Source of the DNA: Symsagittifera roscoffensis
Taxonomy: Eukaryota; Xenacoelomorpha; Acoela; Convolutidae
Assembly: GCF_963678635.1 (NCBI RefSeq)
Contig: NC_087066.1
Coordinates: 46,411,129-46,475,128 of the forward strand
Reading direction: 5' to 3'
DNA: 64,000 nucleotides
Positions 31,056 through 41,990 of this stretch are shown piece after piece. The notes beneath the pieces were generated by a model. The model saw only the letters and a list, made by a program, of their open reading frames with translations. It did no database searches and was not told where the DNA came from. How positions within the stretch are numbered: the stretch's first letter is position 1; every line of letters starts with the position of its first letter. Made by a program: the position numbers and the translations under genes.

Positions 31056-31255
31056 NNNNNNNNNNNNNNNNNNNNNNNNNNNNNNNNNNNNNNNNNNNNN
31101 NNNNNNNNNNNNNNNNNNNNNNNNNNNNNNNNNNNNNNNNNNNNNNNNNNNNNNNNNNNNNNNNNNNNNNNNNNNNNNNNNNNNNNNNNNNNNNNNNNNN
31201 NNNNNNNNNNNNNNNNNNNNNNNNNNNNNNNNNNNNNNNNNNNNNNNNNNNNNNN
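31056..31255. other. Assembly gap (200 N)
   Basis: Exactly 200 unknown bases, a conventional size for a gap of unknown length. The 3' end and LTR of E2 are expected here. Confidence 0.99.
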
Positions 31256-31408
31256 CCTGCTCTTTCAAACGACTAGTTATCTCCAATATCACTCGTTTAC
31301 ATTTTTTCCAACAGTGAGCAACGTTTGCCTCTGGACGAGAGACTGTATACGAATTTCTTCTTTTAAAATCATTTTTGTCTACAAAAAGGCTTTCCTAATA
31401 TTATTTAT

Positions 31409-32024
31409 TACCCGGGTTGACCTCCATAGACCAAAAGTGCTTGTCATACATTTCCATAAACTAAGTCTATGATAAAATATTGGTCATACAAATTTCATAC
31501 ATTTTACAAAAACGGTGTCATCGAAATTTCGAACAATTTTTTTTCTTGTTTTTTTCTTGTTCATACCAAATAAAAAAGAAAAACAAAAAACGCTAGTCAT
31601 ACAATTTTTCCAAGTAATTTTGAAATTGGCCTAAAAAGTTTTTTTTTTCAACCGCAATCAAATTTTGTACTAAAAAAAACATTTTTCAAAACTTTTTTTT
31701 TCTGCATGCAAAATTTATTTTGTGTGCATAATGTAGTCCTGGATACACTAATATTGTACTGTACAATTGAGTAACCAAGGTTTTTGTCACTTGTGTTCGG
31801 TTACAAACACAACCAAAAAGTTTTGAGAAATTAAAATGTAAAAAGTCAATATTTTTGGTGTATGGAAAAATGCTAGTCATACAATTTCCATATATGAAAA
31901 ATCACTAATCAAAGACCTTTCATGCAATTTTCTGTACTTATGGAACTGCATGAAAAGTGTATGATTATCAATTTTTCATATATGAAAATTGTATGAGTAG
32001 CATTTTTGGTCAACCCAGGTAGTC
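31409..32024. mobile_element. Fold-back / MITE-like element with CCCGGGTTGACC ends
   Basis: The left end (31410-31465, CCCGGGTTGACC ... ACCAAAAGTGC ... GTCATACA) is an imperfect reverse complement of the right end (about 31975-32022). The interior carries several GTCATACAATTTTTC-type repeats in both orientations. It has no coding sequence. Confidence 0.6.
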
Positions 32025-32151
32025 ACCGGGGGCGGTCATCGCGAAAGCAAAATCGCAGCTTACCTTTGATGCCGTAGGTTCAACTTTTACCAGACCATCA
32101 TCTTTTCCTCCTGGTTTTCCTTAATCGCTAGTCCTGATTTGTGTTATGGTT

Positions 32152-32420
32152 CAGGGGCGGATTTAGGGGGAGGGCGGGGGGCGGACGCCCCCCCCCCCCT
32201 CAGGGATTCGAACCCCTGCCAACCCAAAGGGTCCCCCCTTTGGTACTTTTTAAGAAATCCATTTTTGGCCGACCGACCCTAAAATTTTTCTAAAGGCGCC
32301 TTTGGCGCCAATATATACTAATTTTGAGGGGGAGCGCGCGCCAATAAGTAAAGTCTTTATAGCGTCATGGAAGAGCTCGGAAAATCAATTGGTTGGGCCA
32401 ATAAAATCCCCCCCCCAGCC
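32152..32420. mobile_element. Truncated hAT-type short element
   Basis: It starts CAGGGGCGGATTTAG and shares internal blocks with the full element at 40860-41230 in reversed order (GGATTCGAACCCCTG, GGTCCCCCTTTGG, GGCGCCAATATATA). The right end is lost. It lies immediately upstream of a host exon. Confidence 0.6.
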
Positions 32421-32468
32421 TCGTAGTGATGCTAGGATGTGGCGTTATCTCACTGTTTGATTGCATAG

Positions 32469-32581
32469 GCGTCGTTCAAGTCATACTACGAGCGCATCTT
32501 GTCCCACTACCCGGATGAGAGCAAGAGACAGATTGTCATGCCCAATCGGGACCTGCCGTCTCTGCTCCACGAACACCTCAG
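32469..32581 (+). CDS. Host gene, internal exon A
   Basis: The acceptor ...CATAG precedes 32469 and the donor CTCAG|GTGAAG follows 32581. The exon is open in phase 0 and ends in phase 2. It encodes 37 residues starting A-S-F-K-S-Y-Y and containing M-P-N-R-D-L-P-S-L-L-H. Codon use is GC-richer than the surrounding DNA, which marks it as conserved coding sequence. Earlier exons must lie upstream of E2 or beyond the window. Confidence 0.7.
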
Positions 32582-32859
32582 GTGAAGAGAAAAGAAAAAG
32601 GCTGTTTTTACTCCCTTTTTATTAACGAATGGGTGGTTGTTTTTCAAAGTTTTTCCGGAGATGCCTTTACAAAACAGTTAGAATTGAATAGACAAAAATA
32701 GTTGTCATCAACTATGAACAACGGAGAATATTACCCTTGTGAAAAAGTTTGCAGCCAAAAAGTTTGCAGGCGGTTAATCGGTCGAATTTCAATAAAACCA
32801 GCGCCAATCTGGTTTTTGAGCGGGTTTCGATTACTCTACCATAGTGTATATCAGTAATG

Positions 32860-33230
32860 AATTTAGAGATGGATGTACCCACCCTCTCTCAGGGATTCGA
32901 AACCCTGCCCACCCAAAGGGCCTTCCTTTGGTACCATTCTAGGACATCGATTTTTAGCCGACACCGAATCTAAAATTTTTCAGCCGACATCGACCCTTTG
33001 GGTACGTATTTGTACGTAGCCAATATGTACAATTTTGATTAATCAAAGTCTTCCAAAAAGAGCCCAAAACGTCTTTTTTAGCCTGTGGCTTGTTTTTTCA
33101 AAAAATTGTTTGTGGCACGAAAAAATTGCAAAAATAGGGAGAGCTCGGAAAATATCAATTAAGTTGGCCTAAAAAATGGTGGACCTAAATTTTTTGAAAA
33201 ACCCCAATCGAGAAAATCATAGGTCTTCCC
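32860..33230. mobile_element. Second, more degraded copy of the hAT-type short element
   Basis: It contains CTCAGGGATTCGAAACCCTG, an AAAGGGCC...TTTGGTACC block and GGCC-type segments that match the 32152 and 40860 copies. Neither terminus is clear. Confidence 0.45.
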
Positions 33231-33278
33231 CTGGTCTATACTAAAGAATATTCACCTTTAATCATAAAACATACCAGG

Positions 33279-33282
<4 letters not shown>

Positions 33283-33325
<43 letters not shown>

Positions 33326-33338
33326 ATATATATATATC
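33283..33338. repeat. (TA)n microsatellite
   Basis: Near-pure alternating TA with one TTTATA interruption. Confidence 0.9.
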
Positions 33339-33611
33339 TTGAACTTACAATTTACACAAGAGTAAAGCGAGTTTTAGAAACCTTTCATAAATTTTGCCGA
33401 CTTTTTTTTTGATTGACCAAATTGATTTCGCACGGTCTTTAAAACTCGGTAGTTGGTTTTTCAAGGTCGTTTTAGCTCACGCTCCCCTAAAATTTACTAT
33501 ATTGGTAATGAAAGCGCATTTAGAAAAAGTTTAGGGTGCGTCGACCGAGCCCAGTTGTTTACCATGGCTGGTCAAAAAAACTGAAGTGTTGTACGTATTT
33601 GTGCTATCTAG

Positions 33612-33941
33612 ATGTGAGCTGAACAGTTCGTCTTACGTGGAGGAAACGAAGAAGAGGTTCGACTCCTATGTCGCCCGCGGATTCCCCAACGACGACAGTT
33701 TCGTCCACATACTGACCATGTGCTACGCTCCCAAGTACTACGGCATGAACGACTCTGTGTTCGACAAGTTCATTCACACCCACAACAGTCCCGAACACTT
33801 TTATAAGATACCAGCGGGATACTTCACAAACAACATCACCCAGTTCCGCCTCCTCTTCAACCTCACCACCCAACAGCCCCCCTTCAATCAAATGCTCCTC
33901 CTGTGGCACCCCACAAGACTCACCGACTGCGGATACTACGC
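33612..33941 (+). CDS. Host gene, internal exon B
   Basis: The acceptor TATCTAG and donor TACGC|GTAAGAG flank 330 bases that complete the split codon from exon A and leave phase 2. The 109 full codons include several N-glycosylation sequons (N-S-S, N-D-S, N-I-T, N-L-T) and two isolated Cys, so the product is probably secreted or luminal. I do not recognise the family. The spacing of short F-D-K-F and F-T-N-N motifs faintly recalls Golgi galactose-3-O-sulfotransferases, but that is weak. Confidence 0.75.
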
Positions 33942-34949
33942 GTAAGAGCAAAATAACACCCCCCCCCCCGCGCTCCTAGACATGTGCAGCAATTCTTTGA
34001 CAGGGGTCGTGGGCTTCCTTTTTGATGAAATTGCTATCGTGTATCGTGTTATTCTATCGATACTTTATTACTGAAACCTTCTAAAAGTCTTTCGTCAGAT
34101 TCCGGAGAGAAAGAGAGAGAGAGAGAGTAAAAAAACTGTTTCACAGTGACGAAAGTTTGGCTAATTCTGTTTTCACACTGATTAACAGATGAAAAACGGA
34201 TGATCCAAATACTTTATTCCCGCCGATTAACTTCTGTTTTGCTACACTTAGCTAATAACATTCAATTTACGGCATATTTATTTTCCACTCTTGTAGGCAG
34301 ACGTCAAAAAATCTTGTCAAATCTTTGTTTCTTCTTTTAAAAAATTTTGTTTAGAACGTGATTAGTATGGTCGGTCGCATAAGTCTGCGCCACCCTTGTT
34401 TGAAGAGTATTTTTCTGTTCTTTGCATTATACAAAAACGATCAGCCGTCGGTGAAAAGACGGTCAGAGAAAAACTGCCCTGAAAAATGCTTTAAAAGCGT
34501 GTGTTGGAATGTGAAAGCGGTCATATTGGGGTTTTAAAAAAAAATAATAAACTGTTTTCAGGCTAGTTATTCAGTAGTGCTTCTTATAGACCACTTTAAT
34601 AACCATTAAACATCAGCCTGAGAGATAATTATGAGACCTTCTCGTCTGTTTTCAGACTTCTCTGAGCAAAAATAAGAAATTTATTTTCTTAATAAAGTCC
34701 GATTTTCATCGGTTTCAAACAAGTCCGGCCTTTTGACAAAAATAAGAAAAAGAGGAACTATTAAAAACAACCTGTTGAGATATTATTTTAAATTCCCTAG
34801 CTGTCAATTGTGTTCAAAAAACTTTCATTGTTTAAAATGAAGTTATCTAAGAAAAGGCGTTTTTTTCTGTTTGTGGCTGTTTTAAACATTTTCTAGGTAA
34901 ACCCATCCCAATTTATTTCATAGTTAAAGATGCAACTGAGCATTTTTCT

Positions 34950-37555
34950 TAACCTTTTATGCAGTGAAAATTTGCACCAGCCGATAAAATTTTCCTGTTT
35001 CTTGTTTGTTTTAATAATTTACTCATGTCTTCATCAGTTACATCGTTGCGTAAAGTATCTATTGGGCAATTTTTTTGGATTGAAAATTTATACGTTCATA
35101 ATTGTGAAGCTCGGTAGATGTAAACGTTTTAAGTATTTCCCGTGCTAATCTTAATGTGTCGAATCTACGCTCAAAAAAAATGATTCTGTATAGTCTTTTG
35201 AGATCTTTATCCAGTTGTTTCATAACACATTTATTTGAAGTACCATATATGACAACTCCATAATGAACAAACGCTTTGTTAACACGTATCAACTGTTTAG
35301 TGTTTGAGATTTTTCTTATTTGATAGAATAAACCGCAAAATGTGTTTACATTTTTCCTGAGAATAGAAAAGTGATTAACTTAACTTAAAACTTTGTCTTG
35401 TTTTCCCAAGTACCCAAATGATTTCGTGTATTCATTATCACTTTTATTCACTCGTGCTTCGATAAAAATTTTCTGTTTTGATTTTTGGAATTTCATTGTT
35501 TTTGTTTTATTGATATTGAGGATGAGAGTGTTTTCTTTCAGCCAACGCTCAGTTTTGCTTAGCGCTGTTTGTTGCTCTTGAGTTAATGAAGCATTCAATG
35601 CAGAAATTAAAACTGCAGTTTCGTCCGCATATAGAAAAGTATGTGTATTTTGTTGACTTGAGGATAATTCATTTTTAAAATAAGGAAAAAAAAAGGGACA
35701 AACATTTCAACCCTGCCGCACTCCATAAGAGTTTTTTCAATGATGATTTACGTTCACTGAGATAAGTAAACTGTGTCCTGTTTTCAAAGTAGGACGTCGA
35801 AAGTCCGAAAATGGGATCACGAGATCCATAAGATTAGCATTTTTTGAGGTTGTTTATGGTCAACCGTGTCGAAAGCTCTTTTTAGATCAAGAAAATACTT
35901 TGCGTTGATTTTTTTTATTGTTCCACTCAAACTGATCGTTTTGATGGGTGACACTACCGCATTGATCGAACTTCGATCGTGTCTGAAGCCAAATTGGTAT
36001 TCTGTAGATTTTTTTGATTCTTGAAAAACTCGTTTTTTCTATTGAACATTGGTCTTTTAAACAGTTAACCCGAAGCAAGAAGTAAAGAAATTGGTTTGTT
36101 TTTAAAAACATGGTTTACGTTTAGATCTATCATTTTGAACCTGAAACTTTTTGGTGTTTTTTAAAACACGCTGGTAATTATTTTTTTTTTTCAAAAATTT
36201 TTTGGAATAATTCTTTCAGCACTGGTAGAACTTCGTTTACTAAAGATTTCAAGAAGACATAATTCAGATCCAAGCAATCTGTAGTATATTTCGATTTTAA
36301 TTTTTTAGGATCTCAAGAACTTCAGCCATTTCAACCGGCATTAAAAACAGTGTTTGTAAATTTTTTCGCCGCTTCTTATCTTTGCCGCTTTTTTCATCTC
36401 TCTTGCTTATTGTTCTCCAATAGTTGAAAAATAGTAATTGAAATCTCCGACTTTAACCGGTTAACTCATTGACAGTTTTGAAAAGTTCCCGGCAATTACT
36501 GCTAGCCTCTGCATTAAATTTCTATGATTTAATATGATTTAAGGTGATAGTAGCATGATTTTTGCTGGTAAAGTATCAGATGCTTAATTTTTTTTGCCTG
36601 AACATTATATAATTCACGGTTTATGGACGAGTTTTGATTGCGATGAATATGCCTCAATCTATGCTTCGCCTTTGCTGCATTTTTAATGATGTTATCTACT
36701 CATACTTTTTCTTTTTTAATCTTTTTTTCTTGTAGAAAATTGTCTAGTTTTTCAGTTAGAACTGTAATCAAATTGCGGAATGCGTTTCATATTCAAGATT
36801 TGTGATGTTGTAACAATATTCTGATAGTTTTTTGTCCTGATTTTTTTTGAGGTTCTGTACAAACTTGAGGTTAGTCAGTTTCTTCCATTGTCTGCATCGA
36901 AACTTAACTGGAGTTGAAGATTCAAGTATTGTTTTCGTTTCTTATAATACAGTGTAATGATCTGAAATTTCGATCAATTTGGTTCAAGTGTCGGTGTTTT
37001 TGTGTTTAGTAACCTCGAGTATCGAGTAGTACCCCAAAAAATATTTGAAAGTTCAACAAATTTTTTTGAGGTTCCTGCTCCGTTTGTGTTGAAGTCACCG
37101 CAATCAATTTGCGTTGCATCTGGAGGAATGATTCAATTTTCCAAGTGTGTTTCCAATGTACAAAATGTTTGTTTATTAACTGAGCTATGGGGTATGTAAA
37201 CACGTGTGATAAAAGAATTTTTCATTTTAGCTTTGATCTGTATAGTTAAAACTTGTATTTTGTATGAAGTTGGTTGATTTATTATCTTATAATTTAAATC
37301 GTCTCTGATGAAAGTTCCAACCTTCCGCCTTTCTTTGCGACACCTTGTTTCGGTATTATGATAGTCGCTTATTTTGTAAACAGATTCAATATGTTTTTCT
37401 ATTAGCCAAGTTTCACATCAGTTATGCAAATTGCGATTGGTTTTCCGTTCAAAGTTTCCTTCAATGCCATTAGCTCCTGAAAACTTATTGGTAATGATCG
37501 CGCATTTTGTAAAAGAACATATCCATTTTAATTTTGCTATTTAAGGATGTTGCTT
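34950..37555 (-). pseudogene. Dead LINE (non-LTR retrotransposon) ORF2 with AP-type endonuclease and RT
   Basis: Read on the minus strand across many frame breaks. The endonuclease part has I-T-x-V-Y-I-P near 37200 and C-G-D-F-N-T-N near 37090-37105, the signature of apurinic-type endonucleases of Jockey/CR1/RTE-like LINEs. The RT part has F-G-F-R-H near 35980, a D-L-K-R-A-F-D-T-V-D-H block near 35870, Y-G-V-R-Q-G near 35715, and Y-A-D-E at 35620-35631, where the usual second catalytic Asp is Glu. The W-L-x-x-N ... L-N-x-x-K-T block follows near 35510-35540. It sits antisense in the intron between exons B and C. Confidence 0.75.
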
Positions 37556-37557
37556 AG

Positions 37558-37681
37558 GGGCGCAGACTTCATCTACAACTACACTCGGTCCAATTGGGAC
37601 ACTCTGTGGAATAAGATGCCACAGGACGCTGTCAGGGCCTTCTTAGTAGAAATACACTTCAAGTCACTACCCTACACACAG
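37558..37681 (+). CDS. Host gene, internal exon C
   Basis: The acceptor TGCTTAG precedes 37558, and the first base completes exon B's split codon, so the A-B-C phase chain is consistent. It encodes 41 full codons including Y-N-Y-T-R-S-N-W and ends at CAG with a GC-type donor (CAG|GCATGT). A GT donor four bases later (after 37685) is the alternative. The E1-like debris and LINE in the preceding intron do not touch the exon. Confidence 0.7.
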
Positions 37682-38212
37682 GCATGTAAAAACTACTGAT
37701 GCTCCAAATGATCCACCGTCCCCGGTTTTTTTTTCTATTAAACCGCCCCCGCAAACTAGTACCACCCATTAAAACGAAAATTCTACTGCGTTGGGAATAT
37801 TATCATTTTTTGTTAGGGTTTTATTATTAGGCTACCATAGTAATGCTACAGTGATTCATGAGAATTTCACTCAATTCATAAGATAGTTTACAAATTAATA
37901 ACAAGCCTTTTCGTTTCAAGCCACAGCTCTGAATAATTCGATTGCTCCTACAGTACGGCAATTTTTTCACGAAACTTGAAATTTAAAACTTTTTTAAACA
38001 TTCCCCCACGCGTTATATATTTTACAAAGTGATATAATACGCAGGCGTCTAGCAAGGTTTTTGGCTATCAATGGTGTCCGCCAAAAAAAAGACGACAGCT
38101 GTTAAGACGACAACCGCTACATGCAATTCTCCACATTGTATTTGTGAGAAATTTAAACAGTTAAATTTGAACTGCTCATTTTATGTGCAAAAAAGTTCAT
38201 TTGTCGCCTTAA

Positions 38213-38890
38213 TGTCCTGTCGTCCTATGGGCCTGTTGTCTTTTCTCCCTAGCCCTAGCACCGGTATCAATAGTTCCAAATACCATGCATCCCCGCACTC
38301 AGTAAAAAGAGAAAATAATAGATTATAGTAGATTTTTATTGTCAGTCTTCCTAAATTTCAAAAAGAATCAATTATGATCGATTAAAAAAGAATTATAAAG
38401 TTTTTCGAAACAATAAAAACCATTATAATCAAATGCGATCCATTATGATTGATTATTTTTTTTGAAAAAATATTCTCAAATTTTATTGAATTATAATCCA
38501 TTTTAATGGGATGATAATCCATTATTATTCAACCAACGTCATCGCTTCATTTCGTTTTATTTTTGTTTTGTTTTGTAAGCGGCTCAGTTGATCTGCTTTT
38601 AATGGGACTGGGTCAGCCTCATCTTTTTCCGGAATTCAAACCGGAATTTTATTATAACTGGGATGGTTACTGGGATCTTTTTACTGCTTCTCAGTTTCTC
38701 GATTGGCGCTTATAATGTAAATTGGCGCTTATAATGTATCAGAGTTTGGCTAAAAGTACGAATATAATTATAAAACAATCGATTATTTTCTCTTTTTACT
38801 CGATTTCGCGGGTCGATTTCTGATCCGGGTTTAGAAGCCGCTGACGCTGGTCTAGGGCAACAGGCCGACGAGACTTCAAACCGAAGGGAT
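38213..38890. mobile_element. Fold-back element with long imperfect inverted ends
   Basis: The segment GAGTAAAAAGAGAAAATAAT at about 38299-38320 returns as its complement near 38773-38803. Outside it, a GGCCTGTTG ... CCCTAG block at 38228-38255 pairs with 38840-38870. Arms are about 100 bases with mismatches; the loop is AT-rich with repeated TTATAATC-type motifs. Confidence 0.5.
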
Positions 38891-39321
38891 TTCAAGTCGA
38901 AATTTAAATTTTACAAGCACCTCAAATCACTGTTTTTCATCTGTAAAATGTTGATTTTCAAAAGCTTAGCCAAATTTAGTCCATAACAATGCCTCACTTA
39001 GGATTGATATCCGTGAAAAATGCATAAGCCGGTCTTTGAAATGCATAAATTAAAAAAAGGAAAATTGTCTTCAACCACAGTGTTTTGTTTTTCAACTTTC
39101 CTAAACATCATGTGGAGGCCTAAACTGTAATCAAAATGCCAATAAAAAAGAAGAAACGTCAATAAATTAAGTAATTCTTCAGAAAAGTTTTCAAATTAAT
39201 CATATTTCATGACTTAATGAGAAAAATATCGGCTTGCAGTCCTTAACTTTACAATTCGTCGTGAAGCCGAAAAAGATCACCCCAAGCACAAATATTTAAA
39301 TACTTTTGTTTTTTTTTTCAG

Positions 39322-39375
39322 AAAGTCGGAACAATGACCCATGCTTACTGCGATAGTGAAATGGGTAGATACTAA
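39322..39375 (+). CDS. Host gene, tentative short exon
   Basis: A strong polypyrimidine tract and CAG precede 39322, and 14 codons (containing T-H-A-Y-C-D-S-E-M) read on in phase from the GC-donor version of exon C. The frame either splices at ATGG|GTAGAT, which leaves a phase that does not fit the last exon, or ends at the TAA at 39373-39375 as an alternative terminus. Unresolved. Confidence 0.35.
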   Translation, partial: KVGTMTHAYCDSEMGRY

Positions 39376-39600
39376 AATCAGTTTACGCTAATTTTTTGGC
39401 TAATTTTTACTTTCGTATAAAAAACTGGAAAATTGAGACGCCAAAAAACGAAATAGGAGCGAGAAATGAAGTCATAAGACGATGTAGCATTAAACTGAGA
39501 TCCCATCAATTAAAGAGCCTCTACAGTGGCCAGTGTTTGGTCCAAGCAATTACAGGTTAGAATTGAGCTGGTTACTATTTTGGCGTCAATCAGTTTTCGG

Positions 39601-40214
39601 TTCTGGCAATTTCCGAGTCGAGATTTTTAACCTAATTTGAAGCAAGATTTGAGAGGTTTGAGTGGTTTTTTTTACACAATTACGCTCAAAATCTTGCTTC
39701 AAAATGAGCGGTTTGAGCGGTTTTTGAACGGTTTATTCAACAAAAATTTTTGTGGTACCTGATTATGCGTGGAACAAAAACAAAAGGAAAATTGTAAAAC
39801 ACACCCGAATACAAAGGTCCTCCACATTTTTCAAATGGTCAGTGAAAAGTATCTTGCTTGAGTTGAAAACGGTTAAGCACATTTTTTAAATTGTATATAG
39901 TACTTCAACTGGATCTTAGCGTCACAGTACCTTTTACCGGCCTTTTGATGGTTTTAATCGGTATTTTCTTTCTAAGACCGCTCAAAAACCGCTTAAAAAC
40001 CGCTCAAATCTGGCTTGAAAAACCGTTCAAAAATCACCACAAGAAATGAGCGGTTTTTGAGCGGTTTTTTAAGCAAGATTTGAGCGGTTTGAGCGGTTTT
40101 TCCAAAAAAAACCGCCCAAACCGCTCAAACCGCTCAAATCTTGCCGGAAAACCGCTCAAACCGCTCATATCTTGAGCGGTTTTTGGGCGGAATCTCGACC
40201 CGGGATTGCCAGAA
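39601..40214. mobile_element. MITE-like element with dense AAACCGCTC repeats
   Basis: The ends TTCTGGCAATTTCC... (39601) and ...GGGATTGCCAGAA (40214) form an imperfect terminal inverted repeat of about 25 bases that extends into a GTCGAGATT block. Internally, AAACCGCTC and its complement GAGCGGTTT recur many times, especially at 39970-40180, so the interior can fold on itself extensively. It lies in the last intron of the host gene. The ORFs across it are repeat artefacts. Confidence 0.6.
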
Positions 40215-40478
40215 GTCGGTAAGTTTTCGACTATCCGGAGAGCAAAAAATTGTACGAGATTTCGGCTTCGCGACACTCCATTGTTATCATTTGCTATGCT
40301 TCGCTCCGCTTACATTCGGCACGAATTATAACGAGCAAATCAGTGCTCGCCGTTAGTCTATGCTCCGCCCAATCACATGAACTTTAATGAATTGGCCGAT
40401 CAGAAAGTAGAAAAGTTAACTTGTTGACGCTTTGAGATGATATTTTTTGGTGACACGTAAATTTGAATGTGGTTTCAG

Positions 40479-40655
40479 GAGAAGCTGGAAGACATGAAGC
40501 GGTTCGAGGCCGAGAGATTTGAGGAGTTGGGAGCTGTGCAGAATAAGTTCTTGGATGTGAAGAGCAGACTGCAGAGGTATGTGAACTGGGCCAACAAGGG
40601 ATACCTGCAGATGATGAACAAGTGGACTGCGAGGAAACCAGAGAACCAAATATGA
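40479..40655 (+). CDS. Host gene, last coding exon
   Basis: The acceptor GGTTTCAG precedes 40479. There are 58 codons in phase 0 ending in TGA at 40653-40655. The product is a highly charged amphipathic helix (Glu/Lys/Arg-rich, coiled-coil-like). Codon use is GC-rich like exons A-C. An exon supplying the right phase between 37.7 and 40.5 kb is still missing from my model. Confidence 0.6.
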   Translation, partial: EKLEDMKRFEAERFEELGAVQNKFLDVKSRLQRYVNWANKGYLQMMNKWTARKPENQI

Positions 40656-40859
40656 CGACGAATATAGGCGCTACTCTGATACGATCACGACACTACTACA
40701 AGATCCGAATAGAAAATAACGGCTATTCTCGCGCCAATATTTTTCGTGCCAATCGAAACCTTTGAAACGGAAAAAACAAACTGATACTTAGTGGCTCCTT
40801 TCTTAAAACTTTCAATATCCGACTTTTTTTGATTGGCTTGTATTTTTTGTCATTTCAGC

Positions 40860-41230
40860 CAGGGGCGGATATAGGAATTTCTGGAGCGGAGGGATTTTTG
40901 AAGGTCGACCAAATTGATTTTCCGAGCTATCTCAAATCACTAAAAAGACTCTGTTTGGGTCAAATTTTAAGCGCCGCAGCCAAACTTTTTAAAAAACAGG
41001 CCAAAAAAACTTTTTGGAAAATGTTGACCAAACTCGCGTTTTTTGGCGCGTGCTCTCCCCTCAAAATTAATACATATTGGCGCCAAAGGCTCCTTTAGGA
41101 AAAATTAGAGTTGCTTGTCCAAAAGTGGATTTTTTAAAAAGTTCCAAGGGGACCCTTTGGGTAGGTAGTGAGTCGAATCCCTGAGGGAGAGACGCGTCCG
41201 CCCCCCCCCCCCCGCCTGAATCCGCCTCTG
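40860..41230. mobile_element. hAT-type MITE with intact ends and 8-bp target duplication
   Basis: The element begins CAGGGGCGGATATAG and ends CTGAATCCGCCTCTG, near-perfect terminal inverted repeats. It is flanked by the identical 8-mer ATTTCAGC (40852-40859 and 41231-41238). An 8-bp duplication and CAG-type ends are the hallmark of hAT transposition. At 371 bp with no transposase it is non-autonomous. Degraded relatives occur at 11799, 32152 and 32860. Confidence 0.85.
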
Positions 41231-41990
41231 ATTTCAGCCATAAGTTGACACACCTCCCCCCAAAAAATACTTAACACACCTACCCCCGAAAAAAGTCCTG
41301 TTGCTCTTTTCTTCATTTCGGGCTACAATTTATTGCAATGTGTTCTCTTGAAGCTCATAATCGCAAAACTAACCATAAAATAAATTAACCATTAGTTAGC
41401 TAGTTTTTCTTGCAATGTGTGTTGTGTGCCCACTTTACTTTTAAAATGTTCAACTCGAAAACTGCAATACACAAACGACAAGGTTACATATCTTAGCAAG
41501 AGCGTATATCTGATCTCTCCAGTTGAAACCACTAGATAGAGCTCATCTAGGCAGTCTAGGCAGAGCACATATACTTTTCAGCCTGAACAGTAAAAAGATC
41601 TTTATGAGGGTTAAAACTCTCCAAGTTCCTAATTGTATTTTCCATTTCCCCTTTGCTCATCAAGCACTTTTTTACTTTCTCGGCAAAAAGATGTTATAAA
41701 AAAACTTCATGAAAATATCTTAGTTATAACCTATTTTGAAACGCTTGCAGATTTTTGTTATATCTATAAAAAAAAATGCCGATAGTCTGAAAGCTTGACG
41801 GCAATTCATTTTGGCAAATAACTAACTCCTTCTATTTACAGATTTCTTTATATCATCGGGTAAAAAAAATGCTGATTGTCTGAAAGTTTGGTAACAATTC
41901 GTTTTGCACCCTTTCATTGTCCAACTCTATTTTGACATCTGTTCAATCTCCTTTGTCGCCAATTCCTGTTGAGCTCAATTCAGTGCCTCC

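Noticed and set aside
33604-33951. Minus-strand ORF over host exon B
   Set aside because: Shadow of a GC-rich exon; the plus-strand reading has splice sites and matching phases.
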